64,000 bases of DNA from Flaccisagitta enflata (GCA_965153355.1 OZ231127.1:33480001-33544000), one strand, 5' to 3'; shown: positions 30,301 to 44,400, numbered from the stretch's first letter. The notes: generated by a model not told the origin, from the sequence alone. Numbers and translations are program-made.

Positions 30301-33300
30301 CGAGGCATTTTGCGCGGAAATGCAGCGTTTGGGTGCTTCACTTGGGTGCTTCACATAGCAAAAGTTGATTATTTCTCTTCGCCCTCTTTACCTGATATGG
30401 AGCAGCAAATTCTAGGACCCTTACCATTTTTCTTTTATCAAAAATTGATTATCTTCCATTTTTTAGAAAATTGATTTGGAGGACATAATTTGCATAATGC
30501 AATGGGATAAAACAATATTCTGACCTTGTTTGAATAAGCTTTTACAATTTTTTTTCTTTATAGAATTGTAATTCTGCTTTTTCATAAGCTCTTTTTATAG
30601 CTTATGTTCTGATATTTTAGTTTACACTTTTTTTTTTATATAAGCACCTCGTTTATAAGCACGCCCAGCCTCAGATATTGGGAAAATTTAAGCACATTGC
30701 TAAGCACGCTCCAGGCTGAGATTTCCAATTCAAAAGAAATTTTGAGGGAATTTCTAAAAACACTCCAATTTTTAAACAATTTTGGTTGGAATTTCACAAA
30801 AAGCTAAAGGAAACTCAGATAGAATTTGACTATAATTTCAATCTCTCAGTATATTTAGGATTTTGATACTGATAGAAATAATTGAATTTCTGATACTATT
30901 TAAGAATTTATTACTGTAACAATGTCTAAGACCACCAAAAAAGAATAACATATTATGATATTGAATAACATTAAAAATCTAAAAATTTATATTAAATCAA
31001 AATATTAATCTTTTCTCACAATTCATATAAAAATAAAATACTGTATATTCTTTATACAAAATACATTTATTAATATATTTTATGCTATACTTTATTCTAT
31101 ATTATACAATACTTTATGCTATACTGTTCTCTATTCCCTACTATGTACTTTGTTCTATACTGAATAGGATAATAACTTGCCAAAAAATGATAAGCACGCA
31201 TTTAAGCACATTTTAGCCTCAAAAGTGAGATTTTACTAAACACGCTCAGCCTCAGCCGAAAAAAGTGCGTGCTTATAAAAAAAAAAAGTGTATTTTTACA
31301 AATATCATGACTGTTTAAATCCAATAATTGCCTTTTTTGCAAATAAACTACATAGGATTTTACTGAATTCTGGGAAATCTGTGGGAACTTTAAGGCCAAA
31401 ACAAAAACGGAAGATGAAAGAATTTTGAAAAAAGGAAATTCATCGCCCAAGTGCTTCACATAGCAAAAGTTGGGAATATCCCTTCACCCTATTTAGGTAA
31501 TGTGGAGTAGCAAAAATCATGAAGATGACATTTTTTTTTTCAGGATTCCTTTATCTTCCGTGTTTGTTTTGGTCCTAAAGTTCCTACAGATTTCCCAGAT
31601 TTCAGCAAAATCCTATGTAATTTTTGTTACAAAAAGGATAATTATTTGTTTTAAAAAATCATGATGGTTATAAAAATAAACTGAAATATCAGAACATAAG
31701 TTAAGTACAAGCTTATGGAGGGGCAGATTAACAATTTTTTAATGGGTTGATTCTGAGCATCGGGGGGCGCCCGAAAAAGCCCGACTCTCCACCATGGTAG
31801 AAGTTGCATTGCTTCTGCTGTTGAATTGCATAAGGTCACAAAGGTTGGGTGACATACCTAACTACCTGGTGCACCATACCAAACCAATTTTTGCCATACC
31901 CATTGCTCCTATGGGGTCCAAAACAGGGGTAGAAGGGCCTATTTTGGCCTGTCCCCATTCTGTCCCTGCAGGCAAAATGCAAGTTTAACTGATCAAAAAA
32001 TGTCAAGCAGGGTCATCCCAAAGCTTGTAAGCAACCACTATCAATCCATTGATATGTGTGGAAAGTTTGAACTCAATATTTCAACTGTAAGATGACAAAA
32101 AATAGCTTTGAAACATAGTACTCCCCCCCTTTATTTTTCAGTCATTTTTTGCTAAAAATGAGGTAAGTTGACAATTTTTTTTGTTAGCCTATCACCACTC
32201 AAACATTAAGCAATTTTTCTTTTTCCATTGCATTGACAACTTGTTGAAGGACATTCCCTCCAATTTTCAAAGATTTTTTCCATTCCATTGGTTAGAAATC
32301 AACATTTCCTTAAAGCGTTACAATTCAGTGGTGCTCCATGTTGTAGCTGTCACACTTATGTCACACTATGATTCTTACTATGTCACAGCATAGTAATATG
32401 CTTAACGCTAAATTTATCTATATGATGTGAAAGAGGTTGGAATTCTGTACATGCCTCTAAAATTTCATGTCTTAACTCCAATTCAATTGGTCACAGTGAA
32501 ATTCCAAAGTTGATCACTACTTGAATAAGGAATGAATTGTAACGCTCACCAACCAAGTCTCATAGTTAATTCTTTGTTTCCACACAGCACTTCGCGCAGA
32601 AATGCGCGCATGTTTTGGTGCCTTGATTTAGTAATTTTTTTAAAATTTCAAATTGACATAACTCACCAACTGATTGAGCTAGCCCAATGAAATTTTGCAT
32701 GGTTGATACCTAGATCAAGAAGGTCCTTCATCTTATTTCTGATGTGACTAAAAAAATGTCAAGCAGTCCAACCAGACCAACCAGCCTACCAGATAAAAAA
32801 ATGAAAAAATGACATAACTTCTAAAATAATTGTCCGATCTGGATGAAATTTTGCATGAAGCTTCCTTCAAAGGTTCCTTGTCACTGGCATCAAAACGAGC
32901 TTGGTGGGAAAAATTCTCCTCCAACAGCCCGCCCAGCCAAAAATGGTGCTTATAGAGATTTTTTCAAAAAACTCAAATTTCATGAAAAAAATCTCAAAAA
33001 CATCATCACACATGATTGCTTGAACGTTATCATCAAAAATTTTGCTCTCATACTGATTGCTTTATTGTAATTAGCTAAATATATTAGTAAACAAGGCCGG
33101 ATACACGGCATTCCAGTCGCGGACGGTTGGGCAGGAGCAGTACTGTGAAAACCACTCGTAATTTAGAAATGTGACCGACGGACGGACCGACCGACACGGC
33201 AAGGTGTAGAGTCGCGTGTCCGCGACTAAAAATTGATAATTATGTCTTTTTAGACCTAATTTGTATACAAAATGAGCTTGAATAAGAAAATCTACGTATG

Positions 33301-36300
33301 GATTCATATACAATAATAGGTAAGCTGCATGTTGATGTACAGTTTTGTTCAATTTTATAACATTTAGAGTTGACGAATTTCACTCTGTCTGCGCTCCCCT
33401 TATCGTGACACCAGCCAATGAGTAAAAATTTGTAAAAGCTAATTCAAAGAATGTCAGCATATTGTTTTATCTAACTGCATTATGCAAATAAAGTCTTCAA
33501 AAACAATTTTCTAAATAACGGATGATGTACAATTTTTGATAAAAGAAAAAAGGTAAAGGTTTTAAAACTGATCACCCCCTTACGTAAACAGGGTGAAAAA
33601 AGATAACCAACTTTTGCTAAGTGAAGCACCCAAATGCAGCATCGCCATAGAATCCTTCAATGTTTTTTTCAAGCCTTTTTTTGCTGCTGCTGTCGCGGCT
33701 CCGAAGTCCAAAGGTGTTGACGCGCTGCTGAACAGATACATGGCTACCCAAGTCGCGCGCAAGTGATAAGGGGCAGTGATTATACATGCTAATCAAGTAT
33801 ACGGGGAGGTTCAGTGATGAACGTCCGCAAACGCCGAACAAGCAAAGTGTTAAAGATATGTCAACCGACCAACAGATGGCCTGATGAACTCAGAGGGATC
33901 CGCTGATGCATGATGGACTGACCGACCGACCAACCGACAAAGCGGATTAAAGAGTCGCATGCCTACGATAAAAATGTTGTACCACTGTCTCCATCGTTGG
34001 ATACACGGCTACCCAAGTCACGGGTGGATAGGCAGGGGCAACTTATCAAACACGTGGACAGGGGTAGAAATGCAAAAACGATCATAACGCCCAAAGATTG
34101 AAGCATTATGGATGGATGGACTGACAGTCATAGCGGGTTACAAACCAATTTGGAAGTGGAGTACTTATATCGCTGCCCCTACCCACCGGCACGCGACTAG
34201 ATCATTGTCCCATGTTTTCATAATGTCAGCTTCCCGCCATCGCCGCTGATTCATCCTTAAAATTCTGTTATGGATTCATGTTCATCGCCAATATCTCTTT
34301 TTATGAGAACTTTTTCAGAGGTGTTACTTAAATTTTTCGGATGTCGATATATCGACATATGAGCTGATCTAAAAATTTCGGTATCTCGAAATTCAATAAC
34401 ATCAGCAAGTATCAGCTTATTTTAGAACATGCTTTAATTCGATCATCTGCTAAGATATGATCATGCGCCTAATTGTGAAATGACACGTGACTGTCTGTGT
34501 CTGTTTATGTTTACAACATAAAAAGACGCAATTCGAAACCCAATCTTGCTCTGAATAGCATTTTTACAACTTTTTAGGAGTGTTTTTTTTTCAGTAGTTT
34601 GTCATTACATTGGTCAGTCAGTCTGCTGGTGCGTTCATATCACTTCATGGCTACAGAAGGAACCATTATAAGAGGTGTGGAGGGATCAAAATAATAGCAC
34701 CCCCTACAGCCCACACCATTGCTTATATTTGCTCACAGGATGCGCAAGATTTTACAAAACGCAGATAAGGATGCGTTTATGCCCTTTCGTCCTGGTCATG
34801 TCTTGGACCTCTTATTTCAAAACTTAAAGTTAAAAATGATTTTCCTACTATGCAAATCAATAAAAAAGTTGCACTTTTAAATAAAAAGTTCTCATACTAA
34901 ATTTAAAAATGATTGAGTAAAAGTAATATTTTAAAGCTCTTAAAGAGAAATTTCATTTTTCTAGCTTTTTTCATTTAAAAATGACATAAAAAAAATGAAA
35001 ACATTGTCATTTTTAACTTTGCAATCCTATTGAAAAACAAACATTTTTCTGAAATAGAGGTGGACTTTGAAAAGCCTTCTCCTTTGTCCCCCCCTCTAGG
35101 CCCAAATCCCAGCCTCAAGGCTCAAATCCCACCCTCGATGCTCAAATCCCAGCCTTGAGGCTCAAATCCCAGCCTGGAGGCTCAAATCCCAGCCTGGAGG
35201 ATCAAATCCCAGCCTGGAGGATCAAATCCCAGCCTGGAGGCTCAAATCCCAGCCTGGAGGCTCAAATCCCAGCCTGGAGGCTCAAATCCCAGCCTGGAGG
35301 CTCAAATCCCAGTCTGGAGGCTCAAATCCCGGCCTCGAGGCTCAAATCCCGGCCTCGAGGCTCAAATCCAGGCCTTAAGGCTCAAATCCCAGCCTCGAGG
35401 CTCAAATCCCAGCCTCGAGGCTCAAATCCCAGCCTCGAGGATCAAATTCCAGCCTCGAGGCTCAAATCCCAGCCTCGAGGCTCAAATCCCAGCCTCGAGG
35501 CTCAAATCCCAGCCTCGAGGCTCAAATCCCAGCCTCGAGGCTCAAATCCCAGCCTCAAGGCCCCAATGCCAGCCTCCAGGCCCTAATCCCAGCCTTGAGG
35601 CTCAAATAAAAACAGCATAGGTCATCGGCCACTGCCCCTCTAACCACCACACACCCACATACACTTAAATGATAATATTCTGTCTATGGTTATGAAAGAA
35701 TTGGGCCTTTTGATAAACGATGATTGTTATTTGTGCTTCGATTGTCAAAATTGATTTTTTCCTCATTTGAATACATCTTTGCAAAATCGGCCCCTCAAAA
35801 AAAAATTGAAAGGCTGCTAAGCAAAGAAAACCTAATTTTCCACCCTTACAAACACTATATTTTTTGATAAGAAAAAGAAATTCATGCATATCTGACTTAT
35901 AAAAATGATCCCTCCGGGGTTTGGACCGTCAGTCTGAATCTGGAATTGACCTTCTGTACAAAGTGGATAACTTATCTTGTGATATAGAGCGGCTTCTAAA
36001 ACATTTTGTTGTGACTAAATAATATTTTTTCTTGGTAAAAAGGCTAACTGGCAAAACAATCGACTTATGGTCGATTTTAGGTCAATTTTTTTGGGGGGTT
36101 TGACCATGATTCGTTCGACCTGGTCGATTCTTAAAATCAATAGTTGTGCCACCTCCGGTGTGCAGCTGTGTGATTTTGACAACTTGCAGATAATATCCTA
36201 ATCGAGGCAAGGCCAAAAATTGAGTTTTGTCAAATTCAGATTATCCACCGTACTTTTGGATATCATTGTTTCACCATTTTTAGTTACGGACAGGTAACCC

Positions 36301-39300
36301 TATAAGAGGCTTTGTCTGTCCGTCGGTCCATTGGTCCGTCCATTCGTTTGTTCGTCCATCCATCAGCACTGGTCAAAAAGTGGGAAAATGAGCATTTTAG
36401 AAGCTTTTTGTGTATGTGTCTGTGTTGGGAAGGGGGTTGGGTGGGCCGTTGGGTGTGGATGGGGGTGTGCTGCCCCTGGCCACTCATACGCAACAATATT
36501 GTGACCCTGCATCACTTGTTCAAAGATTTTTCAAAAGAGACCAGCGACGTTTTACTAGCTTTTGAGGTAAATGAACCAAGTTAATAGGTCCAATAATGTT
36601 TAAATAGTATTTTTTACTGTACCTTGGGAGATCACTTTAACGCCAGTTCCTAAACAAATCAATAAAAATTCATGACCTCCTGAAAGCCTTCTGAAAGATC
36701 TTTCAGATGAGACCAACCATGTTATACTAGCTTTGAAGGATAAAAAGTTATAAGCAAACAAAGTTGACAGGTCAAATAATGACGAAATTCCATTTTTTAC
36801 TGTACTTTCAGAGATCACTGTATTGCTATTTTACAACCAAATCAATAAAAATTCATGAGCTTTTTAAAGCTTTTCGAAGGATCTTTCAGATGAGACCCAT
36901 CATGTTTTACTAACTTTTAAGGATAAAAAGTCATAAGCAAACATAGTTGAAAGGTCAAACGATGAAAAAATCCCATTTTTTTACTGTACTTAGAGAGATC
37001 ACTGTATTGTCATTTTTCAACCAAATCAATTAAAATTCATGAGCTTCTGAAAGCTTTTTGAAAGATCTTTCAGATGAGCCCATCCATGTTTTACTAGCTT
37101 TGAAGGATAAAAAGTTATAAGCAAACAAAGTTGACAGGTCAAATGATGACAAAATTCCATTTTTTACTGTACTTTGGAAGATCACTGTATCGCCATTTTT
37201 CAACCAAATCAATTAAAATTCATGAGCTTCTGAAAGCTTTTCAAAAGATCTTTCAGATGAGACCAATCTGATTTTTGGGAATTAAAGCGTTTAGAAGCTA
37301 TAAGCAAACAAAGTTAAGGTGTGCAGCCAGCTAAAATTACAACAACCCCCAAAACTTCATCTGGGCCATTTTTTGTCCAAAAACCCAAATGATACCAATT
37401 TTTTTGCAGAATCCCACTAAATGAGATGTATTTTTGCCAAAAAAATCAACAATTTTGATTTTTGTCATTTTTTACGACCACCTCCATCAGGGGGTGATTT
37501 TTGGCCAATTTGGCCACCTTGCCCTCACCCCATGGGTCACCCCACCCAACCACCCACTCGACCACCTACCTTTATGTTTTTTATGTCCAACGAGTCAAAA
37601 AAAGGTGCTTAATCATGAAAATTTAACCATTTTTGAATTTTTTCAAGTTGGTCGGTGGGTTATCAATTTTGGCCTTTTTTGGCCCTTCCTGGCCAATTTT
37701 GAATGCGCCGAGCGGTCCGAGGGTAACTTAAAAATGCCCAACGACAGTTTCCCCTTGTTATACATATGGTAACCCGTGCCCAAACATCCGCAGGGCATGT
37801 TCAATCAATTTTTTGCAATTCTTGAACACGCCACCCATTCATACGTCCTTGTATTTCTCGCTTACCCAGGAGAAATAAAACGCGTTGTCCAACAACTTTT
37901 GAACGGTCTTTACTACATTCATAGCAACAAAATTCTTCATCGCGACATGAAAGCGGCCAACATTCTCATCACCAAAACAGGCGTCTTAAAACTGGCAGAT
38001 TTTGGCCTTGCTAGGGCCTTCTCTCACAATCAAAAGGGACAGGCCAACAGATATACTAACAGAGTCGTTACTCTTTGGTATCGACCCCCAGAGTTGTTGT
38101 TGGGTAAGTTTTTTCTCTTTTCTTTTTGTTTTTGCTCTCTCTTTTATGTACATACTACGCGAATAAAAAAAAAAGCCGCACTTTTAAATGAAAATTCATC
38201 ATATTAAATTTCAAAATAATTAAACAAAATCTTAGACCATTTTGAAGATCTCAAAGAGATTTTTCATTTGGCTTCAATCTGGTATTTCTAGCTTTATTCG
38301 TTTAGAAATGGCATAAAAAGAGTGAAAACATTGCCATTTTCAGTTTTGCAATCCTATTGAAAAAAAGAGTATTTTTGCAAAAAAAGAGGTTCACTTTGGC
38401 AAGCTCTATCTCCTAAACGGTTTGAGATACAGACCTGGGGTTGGTCTAGAATGTAAGAAAATTCAAAAATCTTGAATTTTTTGTGTGGCTTTCACTCAGC
38501 TACAAAAGGGTGCGGCTTTTTTTTTTCGCGTCGTATTCGATCTTGGTTTTCTCACAGTATTCATTTGAACATTGATTCATGTTTTTGGGGAATTCTTTAC
38601 TTCCTCCTTTCCCATTTTAGTGCGGTCACGCAACCCTATAAGAGGTTTTGTCGGTCCGTCGGTCCGTTGGACCATTGGTCCGTGATGATCGAGTTGAAAA
38701 GTGCGAAAACGCGCAATTTTGATGCTGCAGCTGAACTGGTCTGTGTTAGTGTGTGTGTGTATTCCGCAACGATATTGTGACCCCCGCTTCACTTGATCAA
38801 AGAAAAATCAACATAAATCCATCCGGTTTTAAGGAAACCGAGGTCGCATTGTTTTATCCTTCATTGCCTTGAAAATGAGAAACATGAATTAAGAAAAGAA
38901 ACAGTGTCAGTAAGTCTGTCTAAGATCGGTTTTGTTGTATCTATTTCAAAAAGGTGAGCGAAATTACACGCCGGCGATCGACATTTGGGGCGCGGGTTGT
39001 ATCATGGCTGAAATGTGGACGCGAAGTCCGATCATGCAGGGCAACTCGGAACAGCATCAATTGACTCTAATATCCCAGTTGTGCGGGTCCATATCCGCAG
39101 ATTCGTGGCCAGAAGTCGAAGCCCTGGAACTCTTTCAAAAGCTAGATCTCCCCAAAGGTACACTGCGAACCATAAAAAAGGAAACAGCTGTTCTATAAGA
39201 TATTTCCTATGAAAAGAAAGACTTTTTGATATATTTTTTGTGAGTAATTGAAAGAGTGTCATCAAATGAAGCTAATGACACAAATCCCATGAGTTAACAT

Positions 39301-41424
39301 CAATTATTTTGGATTTTATAGAAACAAGCCCAAGAGGGCAACAGTCGCGTGCGTCTGGATATGACAAACAAAAGATTTCCTCCCCCAAGGCTTTGCGATA
39401 TGTCAATATGTCGATACAATATCGATACGATATCAATATTGGTACAATGTCGATACAATACAATACCCAAAAATACCCAGAAGTACCAAAAATACCCAAA
39501 AATACCTAGAAATACCAAAAAATACCCAAAAATACCCAAAAATACCCAGAATTAGTCAAAAATATCTAAAAATATCTGTAAGTACCCTAAAGTACCCTAA
39601 GTACCTAGAATAACTTAAGTACCCTGAAGTACTCTGAAGTACCCTAAAGTACCCTAAAGTACCCTGAAATACCCAAGAGTACCTTAGATTACCTTTAAAG
39701 ACCCTAAAAAGTCATAATTTTAACAATGTGACGGACGGACCTACCGACCGACCGACCGACCGACCGACACGGTAAGGTGTAGAGTCGCGTGCACGCGACT
39801 AAAAAGAAGATACAGTGTCAGAATCTGTGTATGAACTGTGAATATTTCAAAAAATATTAAAAAGGGACTTCTTCTCATTTGATTTTGATCATTTGCAGGA
39901 CAGGAAATCAATCATTATTATAGATCATTTGAACGATACAGGGTGTACCAACTCAGTTGTAACATAAAGAATCGATGTATCTCAGCTTCTAGAGAAGATA
40001 ATCTTATTCTGAAAAAAGTTCCAAAAAGCTCTTCAAAAACGATTTTTACTCATGCTAAGGAAAAAGATCAATCCTGTAAAAAATTTTACACATTCACAAC
40101 CTAAAGAGAAGCACCTATTTCTCATAATACAAATTTAGCTGTCTTTGCCCATGGATACTGTTTCTTTAAAAGGCTCTCATTTTTAAACAAATTGAGCTAC
40201 AGACCTCAGATTGGTCTCAAATCAAAGATTTTTAGCTGTAGTTTTTGGCCCTAATAACAAACATCTTCAAAATTGTGAAGTTTTTGCATTTCTTTCCTTC
40301 AAAACCATATTTTAAAAAAAACCTCGATTTTCATAAGCATGATTTTGGCAAAAATCACAGTATTCTACTGAAAAAAATATGAGTTTTTCTGTGAATTCTC
40401 TTTAATTACATGAAATATGTTTTTTTTAGTCAAACTTGACATGTTTTGTCAAAAATTATAGAAATAAAAGTCTAACAAAGAGAAATTGATATCGGAAATC
40501 AATAGAAAATAGCAAAATTATAGCAAAAAGGCATATACTTCCAAGCCTTTTTTCCACTGCTGTTTATACCTTCCCATTATTTTTCTCCTATCAAGCAAAA
40601 ATCGGTTTTCAAAAGCTCTTTAAAACTTTTTTCAGAATTATGATATCTTTTTTAGAAGCAGAGATACATCAATTCTTTATGTTACAACTGAGTTGGTACA
40701 CCCTGTATTGAAAAGAGCTTTCATTTGCCGCCAATCTCACATTTTTAGCTCAATTCGTTTTGACACAGTGAAGGTTAGACTGGAGAGTATTGATTTCCAA
40801 GTTTGAAAAGGCGCATTACAAAAATGTATCTGCTCAACTTAAAACTAATGCCATTTCTAAACGAGTAAAGTTAGAAGAATGAGATTGGTCTAGAATGAAA
40901 GATTTTTTGAAGATCTTTCAAATGGTCACTGATTTTGTTTACTTTCTTCTATTCAAACAGGGATATTGTAAGAGGGCAAAATGATCCCTCATTTCTAGAA
41001 TTTGTTTGATGAAAAAACTCACTGTTTTGTCATTCATAAAAGGTCTAAATCAAGTGAAAACCTATCAAAATCTATGACATTTAAAAAGCCCCTTCAAAAA
41101 ATCTGTCATTTGAGCTGTTTCTGGAGTTATTAGCTCAATTCGTTTAAAAATTGAAACAGTTTTGGCAAAATTTGTCCTATATAAACCATGACAGAAAATC
41201 TATTGTTTTCCTACTTATGTCTTGATATGTTTGTCTTCATTTTAATATAAAATCCAAACGAATCGGTCAAATTCGATGGGACTGGTGGCAAATCATTCAT
41301 TTTTTGAAGCTCTTTAAAATGCTTATGAATAACAATTTCATTTGTTGAATTTAAACCATGTAAAATCAGAATGAAAGTTGTTTCTTTTTTTATGAGTCGC
41401 ACTGTAGCATCACTTTCTTGCTTG

Positions 41425-41467
<43 letters not shown>

Positions 41468-44400
41468 ACAATCGATTTTATTTGCCATGAAGGTTTGTTT
41501 CATGACTGCCAACTGTATGTGTGTGTATGTGTCTGTGTGTATGTATGTGTGTGTCTTTGTGTGTCTGTTTGTGAGTTTGTGCATCTGCCTAAATTATTTT
41601 TTATCTCTGTGATTCTTTCAAAGGTATTCGTCGGCGGGTAAAGGAGAGATTGAAGGTGTATTTGAAGGACCCTCTGGCGGTGGATTTGCTCGATCGAATG
41701 TTAACTCTCAACCCAAAAAATCGAATCGACTCCGATAATGCGCTCAATCACGACTTTTTCTGGTCAGGTATGACATCAAAACTAGCCTGGAAATTAGTAT
41801 GGTTATTGTGTTCCACGATAGTGGAACACTTAATATTCAGAGATTTTCCATGCTTCCGTACGTTCGTATGTCACGCAGACTAGAATTCTCCAAGACTTAA
41901 CATTACCCAGTTTTCACCAATGTATGTCACACGGCCCAGCATTCTCCAATGTATGTCACACCACCCAGTTTTCTCCAATGTATGTCACGCAGACCAGAAT
42001 TCTCCGATGTATGTCACACAGCCCAGAATTCTCCGATGTATGTCACACCACCCAGTTTTCTCCAATGTATATCTCACAGCCCAGAATTCTCCGATGTATG
42101 TCACACCACCCAGTTTTCTCCGATGTATGTCACACAGCCCAGAGTTCTCCAATGTATGTCACACCACCCAGTTTTCTCCGATGTATGTCTCGCAGACCAG
42201 AAATTCTCCGATGTATGTCACACAGCCCAGAATTTTCTGATGTATGTCACACCACCCAGTTTTCTCCGATGTATGTCACACAGCCCAGAATTTTCCGATG
42301 TATGTCACACCACCCAGTTTTCTCCGATGTATGTCACACAGCCCAGAATTCTCCGATGTATGTCACACCACCCAGTTTTCTCTAGATGTATGTCACACAG
42401 CCCAGAATTCTCCGATGTATGTCACACCACCCAGTTTTCTCCAATGTATGTCCCACAGCCCAGAATTCTCCGATGTATGTCACACCACCCAGTTTTCTCC
42501 GATGTATGTCACACAGCCCAGAATTCTCCGATGTATGTCACACCACCCAGTTTTCTCCAATGTATGTCACACAGCCCAGAATTCTCCGATGTATGTCACA
42601 CCACCCAGTTTTCTCTGATGTATGTCACACAGCCCAGAATTCTCCAATGTATGTCACACCACCCAGTTTTTTCCGATGTATGTCACACAGTCCAGCTTTT
42701 TCCGATGTATGTCACACAGTCCAGCATTCTCCAATGTATGTCACACCACTCAGTTTTCTCCAATGTATGTCACATAGCCCAGAATTCTCCGATGTATGTC
42801 ACACCACCTAGTTTTTTCCGATGTATGTCACACAGCCCAGAATTCTCTGATGTATGTCACACCACCCAGTTTTTTCCGATGTATGTCACACAGTCCAGCA
42901 TTCTCCAATGTATGTCACACCACCCAGTTTTCTCCAATGTATGTCACACAGTCTAGAATTCTCCGATGTATGTCACACCACCCAGTTTTCTCTGATGTAT
43001 GTCACAGTCTAGGATTCTCCTATGTATGTCACACAGCCCAAAATTCTCCGATGTATGTCACACCACCCAGTTTTCTCCGATGTATGTCACACAGCCCAGA
43101 ATTCTCCGATGTATGTCACACCACCCAGTTTTCTCCGATGTATGTCACACAGCCCAGAATTCTCCGATGTATGTCACACCACCCAGTTTTCTCCGATGTA
43201 TGTCACACAGCCCAGAATTCTCCGATGTATGTCACACCACCCAGTTTTCTCCAATGTATGTCACACAGCCCAGAATTCTCCGATGTATGTCACACCACCC
43301 AGTTTTCTCCAATGTATGTTACACAGCCCAGAATTCTCCGATGTATGTCACACCACCCAGTTTTCTCCAATGTATGTCACACAGCCCAGAATTCTCCGAT
43401 GTATGTCACACCACCTAGTTTTTTCCGATGTATGTCACACAGCCCAGAATTCTCCGATGTATGTCACACCACCCAGTTTTTTCCAATGTATGTCAAACAG
43501 CCCGGAATTCTCCAATGTATGTCACACTGCCTAGAATTTTCCAATGTATGTCACACCACTCAGTTTTTTCCAATGTATGTCACACAGCCCAGAATTCTCC
43601 GATGTATGTCACACCACCCAGTTTTCTCCGATGTATGTGAGTTGGACAACATTACTTTATGTCACACAGCCCAGAATTCTCCGATGTATGTCATACCACC
43701 CAATTTTTCTCCAATGTATGTCACACAGCCCTGTATACTTTGATGTATGTCACACTACCCAGTTTGCTCTAATGTTTGTCACACAGCTTGGTATTCTCCA
43801 ATGTATGTCTCACAACCCGGCTTTCTCTGCACACACATACACACACACACACAGGCACACACACATGCACACACACACACACACACAGGCGGCAGTGGTA
43901 CCGCCCAAAGGTGGCAGTGGGACCGCCCACAGGCGGCAATGGGGCCACCTACAGGTGGCAGTGGGGCCGCCCACAGGCGGCAGTGGGGCCGCCCACAGGC
44001 GGCAGTGGGACCGCCCACAGGCGGCAGTGAGGCCGCCCATAGGCGGCAGTGAGGTCGTCCATGGATGGTAGTTAGGCCGCCCACAGGTGGCCATTATCTG
44101 CAACACAGATTTGTCTGGTTATCATTATTAGATATGTTTTATGAATTATTGCCTTTGTTTTTCACGCCAAATCAAGTTTTCGTGGAACACAATATGGCGA
44201 ACGCCACTAGTTCTGTTTTCGGTTCAGTACATATGGAGCTGAAGGGCTGATCATTCTGTACAGACGAAAGTGAATTACAAGAAGTTAACCCCCCAAAAAC
44301 TGTAGCACCCCCCCCCTACAGCCTCAACCGCAGATTGAAGAAAGATATATAAAATGGCGAATGGAAGTTTATATCAATATAATTAGCCTCATCAGAGCGA

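Larger units (their letters stand above)
30320..33640. repeat. Nested foldback complex
   Basis: Left segment 30320-30535 (TTTGGGTGCTTCACTTGGGT, then ACCATTTTTCTTTTATCAAA, then TTTGCATAATGCAATG) pairs with the inverse at about 33430-33640. A second pair is about 30590-30622 plus 31293-31440 against 31540-31710. A direct copy of the GTGCTTCACATAGCAAAAGT motif lies at 31451. Exact outer limits cannot be fixed by eye. Confidence 0.6.
21543..37869 (+). other. CDK9 intron 3 (16.3 kb)
   Basis: This giant intron splits the kinase hinge from the catalytic loop. It holds (TG)n (23028-23068), composite GC-rich cores with minisatellites (23267-24165 and 35100-35668), a 1.47 kb inverted repeat (25000-26469 and 36362-37833), a ~145-bp tandem repeat (28270-28800), several GTCGCG-family copies (26926-29155 and 33090-34200), and nested foldbacks (about 30320-33640). 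No exon or transposase frame was found inside. Confidence 0.8.
39158..41623 (+). other. CDK9 intron 5 (2.5 kb)
   Basis: It holds an AATACCCA(A/G)A-type short repeat (39460-39710), a GTCGCG-family end (39724-39804), a mariner-like foldback (39939-40705), AT-rich unassigned sequence, a (CT)n tract (41429-41464) and TG-rich sequence before the acceptor. Confidence 0.7.

Noticed and set aside
32843-33070. 75-codon frame in CDK9 intron 3
   Set aside because: No domain is recognisable, it runs into a GTCGCG-family repeat, and no splice signal fits the phase-1 CDK9 intron.
35155-35586. 143-codon frame of [16 protein letters not shown]-type repeats
   Set aside because: It results from three 20-base units making 60 bases (20 codons) without a stop. 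Several similar frames at 58900-59700 come from the same minisatellite family.
25000-37833. 12.8 kb DNA transposon (Polinton-like) with 1.47 kb terminal inverted repeats
   Set aside because: No polymerase, integrase or capsid frame exists between the arms, the outer ends show no target duplication that I can see, and the interior is ordinary intron repeats.
41924-43743. Open frames of 300+ codons in all three plus-strand frames ([17 protein letters not shown] repeats)
   Set aside because: The 29-base satellite unit contains no plus-strand stop triplet, and its length is not a multiple of three. All frames are therefore open by arithmetic. No start context, splice sites or protein-like composition supports translation.
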